Assembly (NCBI RefSeq): GCF_018128905.1
Contig: NZ_CP063808.1
Location: 4,650,001 to 4,714,000, forward strand
Origin: Streptomyces sp. A2-16
GTDB taxonomy: Bacteria; Actinomycetota; Actinomycetes; Streptomycetales; Streptomycetaceae
Reading direction: 5' to 3'
DNA: 64,000 bases
The position numbers and the translations under genes were made by a program. Shown piece by piece: positions 26,611 to 34,857 of this stretch. Positions within the stretch are counted from its first letter, which is position 1. Each line of letters opens with the position of its first letter. A model generated the notes under the pieces. That model was not told the DNA's origin. It did no database searches and saw nothing but the letters and a program-made list of their open reading frames with translations.

Positions 26611-26633
26611 GATGATTCCTCCAGGGTTGATTG

Positions 26634-26647
26634 GATTCACATGAATC
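26634..26647. promoter_or_regulatory. palindrome GATTCA-CA-TGAATC upstream of the precursor
   Basis: A perfect 14-base palindrome 23 bases upstream of the precursor ATG, overlapping the expected promoter or early leader. It is a likely operator for a locus regulator, most simply the ArsR-type protein at 20299-21312, but binding is inferred. Confidence 0.55.
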
Positions 26648-27444
26648 GTGCTCGGTTGGCACGGCTGTGTTCGGCCGATGAGAGCCGAAGGGAGATGCGC
26701 TGAAACGCATCTGGCAATGGCAAGTCGGGTGTCGTCTGCTTCAGCCGCTCGCGTGAGGAAGGTGCACTGTCGGGGTTTCGACGGGCGACGAGGTCGCGCG
26801 AGAACGGCCCGGATCTCGCCGTTGAAGCATCCGCTGCCGCCCCAAGTCCACGACGTGCTGAGGGCGTTGTCGACGTTCCCGCCGGGTTGCGGTAGTTGCA
26901 GCAGGCTCACATGCTGTCTCGTTCAGATGGGAGTCCATGCGCCTTTGAACAGCATGCGCCCGTACGCCGGTCAGACCCCGGCTCCTTCGCCTGCGCGCTG
27001 AAGTCGCTGTGGGCGAACCCAGTCGCAGCGGCGGACGGCCCCGCCGTGGGCGCGAGGGTGCTCATTCCCAAGGCCACGGTCGTGATCAATGCGTCTCTCG
27101 CCGCGTTGTGCGTGGCTGTCAACCCAACACCTCCACCAAGTGCTCCACCGCAAGTGCTTCAACGGTTGATCAATCCGCTGTCCACAACATCGTTCGTGCG
27201 CAGGCACGTCCGCCGCCATGTTTTCGATGCTCGTCGAAATGATGGTTGCCTTGAGGCCGTCGACGGCGCTGACGCTCACGGCAGGCGGGTGCTCGCACGG
27301 TCACGGCTGCCAAGGGCCAGTTGTCCACCACCAACGGCGTCACATCCATGGATGTGCGGCCGTGCCGAAAGGGCTGCTGTCGGACGGGCGCTCCATGTCA
27401 TGCTCCCTGGCCGTCCGTGTCGCGCGCGGGTGACAATCGCCTGC
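26648..27444. other. 797-bp gene-poor region with a possible decayed secreted-protein gene
   Basis: No intact gene is present. On the minus strand an ORF from 27122 (or TTG just upstream, after GGTGGAGGTG) begins like a signal peptide (ARDALITTVALGMSTLAPTA, then AATGFAHSDFSAQAKEP). It ends at a stop near 26907, and other frames give LLQLPQPGGNVDNALSTSWT and FNGEIRAVLARPRR. These pieces could be one small secreted protein split by frameshifts. The segment next to 27445 holds the peptidase promoter. I see no RNA gene or repeat. Confidence 0.35.
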
Positions 27445-29454
27445 ATGACCGAGTCTTCCGGTGGCCCGTCCACCTTTCGCGACCTGTCCGCCCTTGTCGC
27501 TTTCCCCCGCGTCAACTCCCTTGCCTTGTCCGTCGATGGCACTCGTCTAGTCGCCGCCGTGCAGTCGCTGTCCGGGGACGGGACACGGTTCGTGTCCGGG
27601 CTGTGGGAGATCGATCCGACCGGGGAGCGCGACGCGCTGCGGCTGACCCGGTCCGACAAGGGTGAGTCGGGGCCGGTGTTCGGTCCGGACGGGACGCTGT
27701 ACTTCCTGTCCGGGCGCCCCGCCGCGGACGGCGACGATGACGAGGGCGCCGCGCTGTGGGCGCTGCCGCCGCGCGGGGAGGCCGTCGTCGTGGCCCGGCA
27801 CCCGGGCGGGATCGCCGCGGTCACCGTCGCCCGGGACTCCGGCGCCGTGTGCCACACCGCGGGGCTGCTGCCGGGAGCCGCCGACGCCGAGGCGCACGGC
27901 AAGCTGCGCGCGGCGCGAAAGGACGCGAAGGTCACCGCGATCCTGTACGAGTCCGGGCCGACCCGCGCCTGGGACCACGACCTCGGGCCGGCGGAGCCGC
28001 ACACCTTCGTCCGTGCCGGCGCTGATGCGGAGCCGGTCGTCGTCGGCGGGCAGGGCATCGGTCTGGAGGATCCGGGGGACGCGGCGTTGTCGCCGGACGG
28101 GACACGGGTCGCGTACCGCCGGTTCATGCCCGGCCGGGTCCCGGACGAGCATCGCACCGCCGTGGTGGTGGCCGACGCGGTCAGCGGCGAGGAGATCCAC
28201 GACGTCGGCGATCTGGAACACCTCTACGAGGCGCCGCGGTTCACTCACGACGGCTCGGCCGTCGTGTGCTGCCGGATGCGCTACCCGACGTACGACGACC
28301 CCTGGGAAGCGACGCTCGTCCGGATCGATCTGACCGACGGCTCGGTGCAGGACCTGCTGCCCGGGTTCGACAACTGGCCTGGTGGCGTGGCCTGTTCACC
28401 GGTGGACGACACGCTCTTCTTCACGGCCGACGAGCAGGGGCACGCGCCTGTCTTCCGGCGCGATCCGGACGGTGGCGTCACACGCCTGACCGCCTCGGGT
28501 GCGTACGGCTCGCTGACCGTGGCCCCTGACGGGCGGACGCTGTACGCCCTGCGCCACGCGGTCGACGCGCCGCCGACGCCCGTCCGGATCGACGCCGGCG
28601 CCGTCGACCAGACTCCGGCCGTGCTGCCGGCCCCGGGTGGCGTTGGGGAACTGCCCGGCACACTCACCGAGGTGCACGCGGAGGCGGACGACGGGTTCGT
28701 GCTGCGCGGCTGGCTCGTACTGCCCGAGGGCGCGTCCGCCGAGCGGCCCGCTCCGCTGCTCGTCGCCGTCCACGGCGGACCGCAGTCCAGCTGGAACGGC
28801 TGGACCTGGCGGTGGAACCCGTGGCCGTTCGCCGCGCGCGGCTATGCGGTGCTGCTGCCGGATCCGGCCCTGTCGACCGGCTACGGGCAGATCAATCACC
28901 GGCGAGGCTGGGGGCAGTGGGGCGGGCGCCCCTACACGGATGTGATCGCGCTGACCGACGCGACCGAGGCCCGGGACGACATCGATGCCTCACGTACGGC
29001 GCTCGCCGGCGGTTCGTACGGCGGCTATATGGCGAACCGGGTCGCCACCAGCACGGACCGGTTCAAGGCGATCATCAGCCATGCAGGTCTGTGGGACCTG
29101 CGGATGTTCCAGGGCGACACCGACGTGCCCTGGTACTTCCAGCGGATCTTCGGCGACCCGCTGACCCGCCCCGAGCGGTACGAGGCCGACTCACCGCACC
29201 TGGACGTCGCGAAGATCCGCACCCCGATGCTGGTCATCCACGGCTCCAAGGACTACCGCGTGCCCGTCGGGCAGGGCGCGGCGCTCTTCCAGGAACTGCA
29301 GCGGCACGAAGTCCCCGCGAAGTACCTCTACTTCCCGGACGAGAACCACTGGATCCTGAAGCCGAACCACACGCGTGTGTGGTACGAGACGTTCCTCAAC
29401 TTCCTGGACCACCACGTCCTGGGCACCGAATGGCAGCAGCCCGGCCTGCTGTGA
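27445..29454 (+). CDS. S9 family (prolyl oligopeptidase-type) serine peptidase
   Basis: A 669-residue cytoplasmic peptidase. An N-terminal beta-propeller of about 400 residues (repeats such as SPDGTRVAYRRF and APDGRTLYALRHA) is followed by an alpha/beta hydrolase domain with LLVAVHGGPQSSWNG. The triad is Ser524 (GGSYGGY), Asp603 (GSKDYRVP) and His635 (DENHWI). The start ATG gives MTESSGGPSTF; the frame is open upstream without coding character. It probably cleaves short peptides. Because POP-type enzymes remove leaders in some class III lanthipeptide pathways (FlaP-like), a role in maturing the neighbouring RiPP is possible. A housekeeping peptidase is equally likely, since this type is common in Streptomyces. 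Confidence 0.92.
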   Translation: MTESSGGPSTFRDLSALVAFPRVNSLALSVDGTRLVAAVQSLSGDGTRFVSGLWEIDPTGERDALRLTRSDKGESGPVFGPDGTLYFLSGRPAADGDDDEGAALWALPPRGEAVVVARHPGGIAAVTVARDSGAVCHTAGLLPGAADAEAHGKLRAARKDAKVTAILYESGPTRAWDHDLGPAEPHTFVRAGADAEPVVVGGQGIGLEDPGDAALSPDGTRVAYRRFMPGRVPDEHRTAVVVADAVSGEEIHDVGDLEHLYEAPRFTHDGSAVVCCRMRYPTYDDPWEATLVRIDLTDGSVQDLLPGFDNWPGGVACSPVDDTLFFTADEQGHAPVFRRDPDGGVTRLTASGAYGSLTVAPDGRTLYALRHAVDAPPTPVRIDAGAVDQTPAVLPAPGGVGELPGTLTEVHAEADDGFVLRGWLVLPEGASAERPAPLLVAVHGGPQSSWNGWTWRWNPWPFAARGYAVLLPDPALSTGYGQINHRRGWGQWGGRPYTDVIALTDATEARDDIDASRTALAGGSYGGYMANRVATSTDRFKAIISHAGLWDLRMFQGDTDVPWYFQRIFGDPLTRPERYEADSPHLDVAKIRTPMLVIHGSKDYRVPVGQGAALFQELQRHEVPAKYLYFPDENHWILKPNHTRVWYETFLNFLDHHVLGTEWQQPGLL

Positions 29455-29830
29455 ACCGGCCGAGTCCCGGCAGCCGCCTGTTCAACCGAATCGGGTCCCC
29501 ATGAGGGACCGGCATGCCGGACTTACGACGATCCGAAGGGGGGGGGCGGCGCACGAGCGCCCAACCGAGCCAGTGGACGAGGAAGACACCGGCCACCGGG
29601 TGACTGCGGGTTTGTTCGGCGTCGGCCTCCAGCACGTGCGCGGTTCCGTGCTGGAGGCCGCCTCCTGCCACCCCAGTCATGCACTGCCTGTCAGGCGGCC
29701 GGCCCGCTGCGAGCCGTCGAACGCCTCGGCCAGCGGGTCGAGCACCCCGTCACGGTCGGCGAGAAGGTCCAGGCCGTCGCCGGCCTCAGCGTGATGGCAA
29801 TCAGGGCTGAAAGTCATGGCCCGGGCGTCC
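29455..29830. other. 376-bp convergent intergenic region with a hairpin
   Basis: Lies between the ends of the S9 peptidase and the nucleotidyltransferase gene. It contains a hairpin at 29623-29658 (arms GGCCTCCAGCACG and CGTGCTGGAGGCC, 10-base loop), which could stop transcription from both sides. No coding frame looks real. Confidence 0.5.
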
Positions 29831-30577
29831 TCACAATTGGTCGCCGACGACGGGGCGCATCAGCAGCAGATCCTCGCCCCAGGCATCGAGTGTGGGTCCG
29901 TGGCCAGCTTCTCGTGCCGTGCTTTCGACCCGAACGAACAGCTGGCGCTGCAGGCTTGGGTCTCCTGTCTCCATGATCCGCCCGATTCGGTCGAGCAATG
30001 CTCCCGTTTCGCACTTCGGCAGGGGGAACCTCTCCAGTTCCCACTCCAGGTACTTGTTGTACGGGCGCGGACGGCGGTCGAGTGCGAACAGGAACTCCAG
30101 CAGGGCGCGGATACTGTCGGCCGCGTCGAGACGGGCGGCGAGCAGGTGGCCGTCGCGGGCGTTCTTGATGGATCGATAGAGGGAGTTGGCGTAGGCGTCC
30201 AGCCAGTCGGCCGCTCCTCGGAACGCCTCGTCGGCGCCGAGCCGCCCCTTGCGGGCGACGATGTCTGTGATCTCGCCGTCGAGCCGGTCAAGGAGAACAC
30301 GGGCTCGGGCGAGGGCGTAACGCTCGTAGCCTCCGAGGTGGCGGAAGGCGTCGACTGTGGTGACGACGAGGTCGAGCTCCGCGGAGCGGTAGCCGTCAAG
30401 ACTCGCGAGGTCTGCGTCTGCGCTTCCGCCGAGGATCACGTAGACATCGTGGTCGGAGTGCTCGGTGGCCATGCCGACATGGGCATGGGAGCCCTTCAGC
30501 ACGAGCCCGACGACGCGGGTGTCGGCAGTGGCACGGGCGAGGAACGTCTCATAGGTGAGGCGGGACTTGGGGGTCAT
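29831..30577 (-). CDS. nucleotidyltransferase domain protein
   Basis: A 248-residue protein of the polymerase-beta nucleotidyltransferase superfamily. GLVLKGSHAHVG (Gly29-Ser30) is followed by HSDHDVYVIL, giving metal-binding Asp42 and Asp44. The C-terminal 120 residues are helical (NSLYRSIKNARDGHLLAARL), resembling aminoglycoside nucleotidyltransferase-type or HEPN-like helices. No antitoxin-like partner is adjacent. The substrate (antibiotic, tRNA or protein) is unknown. It stands alone and ends in the region shared with the S9 peptidase. Confidence 0.8.
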   Translation of the reverse strand: MTPKSRLTYETFLARATADTRVVGLVLKGSHAHVGMATEHSDHDVYVILGGSADADLASLDGYRSAELDLVVTTVDAFRHLGGYERYALARARVLLDRLDGEITDIVARKGRLGADEAFRGAADWLDAYANSLYRSIKNARDGHLLAARLDAADSIRALLEFLFALDRRPRPYNKYLEWELERFPLPKCETGALLDRIGRIMETGDPSLQRQLFVRVESTAREAGHGPTLDAWGEDLLLMRPVVGDQL

Positions 30578-30988
30578 GTGGTGTTCTCCAGTGAGGGCGC
30601 AGGGCTGAACATGCCGGATCGCTCTCCGTCACGCCGACGGGGTATGGCCGCACCGTCCGCGGCGGCTGCAACACCGCCGCACTGAAGATCAACGCACGTC
30701 GTCACGTTATCTGGCCGCGTAACGTTGCCGCAGCCGATTTGTTGCTGGGGATCAGCAGATCGCAGTCCTGTGAGGGACGTCCTGCACCCCTGCTGCTGCC
30801 CCAGCTCGTTGGCCCGACGCAAGCTACAGCGCCAGCCTTCGGTTGCAAGTTGTTGCAGGACTTCCCGGTCCAGCGCAGGCCGCAGTTGTTGCCGTCGGCC
30901 AGCCGCAGCGCGACGTGCCCTCACTCGGCATCACCGCCGAGGACGGGGCTCCTGGCTGTCCTCATCCGCCATCGCGCGCCCGCCCGTC
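30578..30988. other. 411-bp intergenic region
   Basis: Between the nucleotidyltransferase start and the response-regulator end. Short leftward frames (for example PALDREVLQQLATEGW) have no recognisable family. I see no RNA gene or clear terminator. It should contain the nucleotidyltransferase promoter. Confidence 0.35.
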
Positions 30989-31606
30989 CTACAGCCAGCC
31001 CCGTTCGTCGGCCACCCGCAGTGCCTCCATGCGATTGCGCGTGCCTGTCTTCGCGATCACCGCCGAGAGGTAGTTGCGCACGGTCCCCTCGGAGAGGAAC
31101 AGTGCCGCGGCGATGTCCGCCACGGACCCGCCGCCGCGGACTGCGTCGAGGACGTCCCGTTCCCGTGCGGTGAACGGCGAGTCGCCGGCCGTCAGGGTGG
31201 CTGCGGCGAGTTCGGGATCGACGACGCGTTCGCCTCGTACCACCCGGCGGATCGCGTCGGCGAGCGCCTCCGGCGGTGCGTCCTTGACCACGAAGCCGAC
31301 GGCCCCGGAGGCCATGGCCCGGCGCAGATACCCGGGCCGGCCGAAGGTGGTGAGGATGACGACGCGGCACGCGGGCAACTGTGCCGTCAGCTGTGCTGCC
31401 GCGGCGATCCCGTCGAGGCCCGGCATCTCGACGTCGAGGAGTGCGACGTCGGGCCGGTGTGCGCGCGCCGCATCGAGGACCTTGTCGCCGCGGTCGACGG
31501 CGGCGACGACTTCGAAGTCGTCCTCGATGTCGAGCAGCGCGGACAGTGCCCCGCGGATCAGGTCCTGGTCGTCGGCGAGCAGCAGCCGGATCGTCTGGGT
31601 CGTCAT
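30989..31606 (-). CDS. NarL/LuxR-family response regulator (DesR-like)
   Basis: A 205-residue two-component regulator. The receiver domain has acidic pocket ADDQD at residues 11-15, phospho-acceptor Asp58 in LLDVEMPGLDG, and Lys in VVKDAPPEAL. The C-terminal LuxR helix-turn-helix is at about 140-200 (FTARERDVLDAV, SVADIAAALFLSEGTVRNYL). The ATG at 31606 overlaps the kinase stop (ATGA). It is paired with the DesK-like kinase and the small membrane protein. Its likely site is the palindrome at 33243-33254 upstream of the operon. Confidence 0.92.
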   Translation of the reverse strand: MTTQTIRLLLADDQDLIRGALSALLDIEDDFEVVAAVDRGDKVLDAARAHRPDVALLDVEMPGLDGIAAAAQLTAQLPACRVVILTTFGRPGYLRRAMASGAVGFVVKDAPPEALADAIRRVVRGERVVDPELAAATLTAGDSPFTARERDVLDAVRGGGSVADIAAALFLSEGTVRNYLSAVIAKTGTRNRMEALRVADERGWL

Positions 31607-32781
31607 GAGGCGTTCTCCCCGGCGTTGTCGTGATCCCGCTCGGGCAGCGTCACCCGCAGGCACCAGCCCCGCGGCCGCGCGGGCCCCGCGTCCACTGTGC
31701 CGCCGACCGCGGTGACCCGCTCGCGCAGCCCGTTCAGCCCATTGCCCGGGGCGGCGGCTCCGCCCAGGCCGTCGTCGCGGATCTCCACGCAGGCCCGCGA
31801 CAGTTCGACGCTGCAGCGGCTCGCCCGCGCGTGCCGGACGACGTTGGTCAGGCCCTCCCGTACGGCCCAGCCGAGCAGTTCCTGGTGCTCCGGGGCGACG
31901 GTCTCCGTTGACGGCGGCAGGTCTGCCGTGACTCCGGCGGCGCGCAACAGCTCACGTCCGCGGGCCAGTTCACCGGTGAGTGTCACCTCGCGGTAGCCGG
32001 ACACCGCGGCGCGTACGTCCGCGAGGACCTGCCGGGACAGCTGCTCGACCTCGGTGATCTCGTCGACGGCACGCTCCGCCCCGGCTGCCGCCAGCTTGCG
32101 GGCAAGGCCGCTCTTGACGGTGATGACGGTGAGCGAGTGCCCGAGCAGGTCGTGCAGGTCGCGGGCGATACGGTCGCGTTCGGCCTGCTGGGCGAGCCGG
32201 GCGACTTCGGCACGCGTCTCGAGCAGGGCTCGGTTCGATCGGGTGATCTCCCCGAAGGCGTACACGGTCAGGGCAGTGAACACGAGCGCCACGGCTTCCA
32301 GCCAGCCGGGCCCACTGTGCCAGGGCCGCACCGCCCACGGCACGGTGATCGCGCCGGCGGTCCCGACCGCGATGATCACCGCGGCGTACTGGCGCCAGTT
32401 GAGCACGGCAAAGGAAACGACCACCGCGCACAGGAAGAAGGCGAACTCCCGGGCGAACGGCAGCGCGGCGAGAAAGAGCGCGGTCAGTGCCGCGAGGGAC
32501 AGCTGGACGCTGCGCCGCGCACCGGATCCGAAGGCGATCGCCGCCAGCACGTAGCAGACGGAGAATGCGGCCACCACACCGTATCCGGCGACCGCCACCG
32601 CGCCGCTCGTGTACTGGGCGACACCGACCGCGGTGGCCGCGGGGTAGGCGAGCATGCCGGCGGCGAGCCCCATTCGGCGCCAGCCCTGTGACCAGCGCTG
32701 CGGATCGCGGTTCGTCGCCGCCGCGGCGTACGAGTCCATGGCGGGCACGCTAACACCGCTGCCGACCTGGGACGGTGTCAC
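31603..32781 (-). CDS. sensor histidine kinase (DesK-like)
   Basis: A 392-residue membrane kinase. Five or six hydrophobic segments span about residues 36-180, followed by a short coiled coil. The H-box is ERDRIARDLHDLLGHSL with phospho-acceptor His210, and the HATPase domain carries the D-box-like DDGLGGAAAPGNGLNGLRER. The GTG at 32781 forms GTGA with the stop of the upstream membrane protein, supporting translational coupling; an ATG at 32739 is an alternative. It should phosphorylate the adjacent response regulator. The signal is unknown; a membrane-fluidity or cell-envelope cue is typical of the family. Confidence 0.9.
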   Translation of the reverse strand: MTPSQVGSGVSVPAMDSYAAAATNRDPQRWSQGWRRMGLAAGMLAYPAATAVGVAQYTSGAVAVAGYGVVAAFSVCYVLAAIAFGSGARRSVQLSLAALTALFLAALPFAREFAFFLCAVVVSFAVLNWRQYAAVIIAVGTAGAITVPWAVRPWHSGPGWLEAVALVFTALTVYAFGEITRSNRALLETRAEVARLAQQAERDRIARDLHDLLGHSLTVITVKSGLARKLAAAGAERAVDEITEVEQLSRQVLADVRAAVSGYREVTLTGELARGRELLRAAGVTADLPPSTETVAPEHQELLGWAVREGLTNVVRHARASRCSVELSRACVEIRDDGLGGAAAPGNGLNGLRERVTAVGGTVDAGPARPRGWCLRVTLPERDHDNAGENAS

Positions 32782-33182
32782 GAGTTCCGGAACAGGGCGC
32801 GTACGTCACGGCCGTTGACGACGATCAGGACGGCGAGCAGCAGCAGACCGCACACGAATTGCTCGACACGCAGCCAGACAGGGAACACCCCGGGCAACAC
32901 CGTGATGACGGCGATGGCCACGGTCATCACGGCGGTGACGATGCGCAGCCGCCGGAAGGCGCCGCGCGAACCCCGGGCAGCGCGGGCCGCGAAGAGATAC
33001 GTGAGCATCGCACTCGCGGCGACGATCACGGTGCGGGTCCACACTGCGTCGTCGACGACGGACGCGTCGTGGCGCAGCAGGACGACGCCGACGAGGGTCG
33101 CGGTGCTGAGGGCCAGATACCAGCCGATGAGGCGTTTGGCCGGACGGAGAGCCTGGTGGGTCGAGCTCGTGGTTGTTGTCAT
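32778..33182 (-). CDS. small membrane protein in a two-component operon
   Basis: A 134-residue protein with four predicted membrane helices (LIGWYLALSTATLVGVVLL, TVIVAASAMLTYLFAARAA, IVTAVMTVAIAVITVLPG, FVCGLLLLAVLIVV) and a cytoplasmic N-terminus rich in threonine. No enzymatic motif is present. Its stop overlaps the kinase start by 4 bases, so it is the first gene of a membrane-protein/kinase/regulator operon and may modulate signal sensing. The ATG at 33182 starts MTTTTSSTHQ; an upstream in-frame ATG at 33248 gives an unlikely basic extension. Confidence 0.75.
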   Translation of the reverse strand: MTTTTSSTHQALRPAKRLIGWYLALSTATLVGVVLLRHDASVVDDAVWTRTVIVAASAMLTYLFAARAARGSRGAFRRLRIVTAVMTVAIAVITVLPGVFPVWLRVEQFVCGLLLLAVLIVVNGRDVRALFRNS

Positions 33183-33242
33183 ACGGCGATGGTCGTTCCG
33201 GCATCCGGCTGCCCGGCAGTGAGCTGGTCCACGATTCGCCCA

Positions 33243-33254
33243 TGACATTTGTCA
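33243..33254. promoter_or_regulatory. palindrome TGACA-TT-TGTCA upstream of the kinase operon
   Basis: A perfect 12-base palindrome about 60 bases upstream of the small membrane protein start. Its position and form fit a response-regulator site for autoregulation of the operon. Confidence 0.5.
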
Positions 33255-33360
33255 GGGATGCACGGGCCGTCCCCGTCGCCACGGACAGAGAGCTCCAGGA
33301 GTTGGTTACTGATCTCTTCGGGTTGTTGTCGGGTGCTGATCCCTGCGGTAGGCCGGTGGT

Positions 33361-33500
33361 ATGCGGTACGCGCAGGGCGGCGGGCCGGCCGCCGAGCGAC
33401 GACAGTTTCGTGAGCGGATCCGGTATGAGGCGGGCGGGCGGTTCGCCCGCGGCGAGCGGACCGCGGTGATCGCGAGGGATCCACCGTGGCCGACGGCCAA
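33361..33500 (+). pseudogene. IS630-type transposase N-terminal fragment
   Basis: The reading frame starts MRYAQGGGPAAERRQFRERI and continues RYEAGGRFARGERTAVIARD, the head of the DNA-binding domain of actinobacterial IS630-like transposases (MRYPQGGG...ERxxFR...A..FA.G). After this the match ends and the frame runs into unrelated sequence. No catalytic domain is present. Confidence 0.6.
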
Positions 33501-33529
33501 TCCGCACGTCATGGTCACCCAAGGAACGA

Positions 33530-33759
33530 AGGCCGCGCGGAGTTCAGCCTCAACTGCCTTCCTCTCCCGTGTCCTTGACGACTACGGATCCTCATCCCGA
33601 GCGATCCGCAGCATCCGCCTCCTCGACCTGGTGAACACCGTGGACCCCAAGCTTGTCGCCGCGGCCTTCGGCATGGACCCGCAGGCCACCCTGATCTACC
33701 TCACCGAGCACGTCGACCCTGGACGGGAAACCAGCCTGTCCCGAGCTCATCGCTCGTGA
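33530..33759 (+). pseudogene. tyrosine-recombinase C-terminal fragment
   Basis: In the same open frame as the preceding transposase head, the sequence reads RSIRLLDLVNTVDPKLVAAA then FGMDPQATLIYLTEHVDPGR. This resembles the C-terminal tail of recombinase/integrase-like proteins of Streptomyces mobile elements. The catalytic Arg and Tyr region is absent. The in-frame joining of two unrelated mobile-gene pieces suggests a deletion between mobile elements. Confidence 0.5.
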
Positions 33760-33772
33760 TCTACTGTCAATC

Positions 33773-34423
33773 ATGCCGTTGTTGATGCTGGACCTCGACA
33801 ACACCCTGGTCGACCGCGACGCGGCCTTCCGTGACGCCGTCACCGCATTCCTCACTGAGCATCGCCTGCCCGATACGGACCTGACGTGGGTGATGGCTGC
33901 CGATGCCAGCGGCTATACCGCCCGCCCAGAGGTCGCCGCGGCCATGACCGACCGCTACGGGGGCAACGTGCCTGCCACGGCCATCCATGACCTGCTTGAC
34001 CGTGGCGCCGCCGATCGCGTTGTGTTGACGGATTCCTCCCGCGAAGCCCTGGACAAGGCTCAGGCAGGCGGTTGGACCTGCGTGATCGTCACCAACGGCC
34101 GCACGGCCCAGCAGGAAGCGAAGATCCGCCGCACCGGACTCGACCAGCTCGTCCAGGGCTGGGTGATCTCCGAGGAGGTCGGCCGCAAGAAGCCCGAACC
34201 GGAGATCTTCCACGCTGCCGCGGACACCGTCGGAGTGCCCCTCACCGGCGCATGGGTCATCGGCGATTCCCCGCACGCCGACATCGCTGGCGCCAACGCG
34301 CTCGGGCTTCGAAGCATCTGGGTGTCGAACGGGCAGCCGTGGGCCCAGGACTCCAACCAGCCCACCCATGTCGCCGAGGACGTCGCCACCGCGATCGACT
34401 ACGTCAACAGCGCGGCGAGATAA
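33773..34423 (+). CDS. HAD family hydrolase
   Basis: A 216-residue phosphatase of the haloacid-dehalogenase superfamily. Motif I is MLDLDNTLVDRD with nucleophile Asp7 and acid Asp9. Motif II is in VIVTNGRT, motif III is the lysine in GRKKPEPEIF, and motif IV is VIGDSPHADIAGA. The cap is the small helical C1 type of phosphoglycolate-phosphatase-like enzymes. It is complete and normal in length, and lies just after the mobile-element fragments. Substrate unknown; a sugar or nucleotide phosphate is likely. Confidence 0.88.
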   Translation: MPLLMLDLDNTLVDRDAAFRDAVTAFLTEHRLPDTDLTWVMAADASGYTARPEVAAAMTDRYGGNVPATAIHDLLDRGAADRVVLTDSSREALDKAQAGGWTCVIVTNGRTAQQEAKIRRTGLDQLVQGWVISEEVGRKKPEPEIFHAAADTVGVPLTGAWVIGDSPHADIAGANALGLRSIWVSNGQPWAQDSNQPTHVAEDVATAIDYVNSAAR

Positions 34424-34855
34424 GGCACGACTCACCCTCTTCGCCGTCTCCACCAGATGGAACCCGTGAAATTTTGTCGCTACCTCACACAGGTTCGCCG
34501 GAACGAAGCAGGCTGAACCTTGGCCGCCTCCTGAAGGGCACGATCACCTGGTTCTGATGACTCATCCACAAGTCTTGGCGATAGCTCCGCTGGGCAGGCA
34601 ACGACTTCGATCTCGACTTCGCTGGCCGCCTGTTGGCCGCAGCCCGGGCCGGGTGGGGCCCGGGCCGAACTTCGCGCATGATCAAGATCGGGCTGGAGCT
34701 GGACGCGGGTGCCCAGCACGCGCCGAGCTTGTTGGCCGCGCCCAGGTCGTGGTCGCCGCTCGCCCGGTCGGCGCCGAGTCCGGCGACGGCGGGAGAGGCG
34801 GGCGGAGATGCAGCGGGGTTGGCAGTGATGGCTGCCGTTTCTAGGCTCGGCAGCC
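34424..34855. other. 432-bp region without a clear gene
   Basis: No convincing frame was found; short rightward frames such as FDLDFAGRLLAAARAGWGPG are not assignable. The last 30 bases carry an inverted repeat (34828-34857) and a -10 element for the following gene. Confidence 0.35.
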
Positions 34856-34857
34856 AT
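34828..34857. promoter_or_regulatory. inverted repeat ATGGCTGCC/GGCAGCCAT with -10 TAGGCT
   Basis: Nine-base perfect arms surround TAGGCT (34842-34847), which ends 8 bases before the ATG at 34856. The arrangement suggests a repressible leaderless promoter for the P-loop gene; the right arm includes the start codon. Confidence 0.5.

Noticed and set aside
26611..26910. In-frame upstream extension of the precursor peptide
   Set aside because: The frame stays open for about 300 bases, but GGAGGA lies 8 bases before the ATG at 26610 and the upstream residues do not look like a leader.
29623..29658. Hairpin as an RNA gene
   Set aside because: A single long stem between convergent genes is better explained as a bidirectional terminator, and no promoter or conserved RNA motif is visible.
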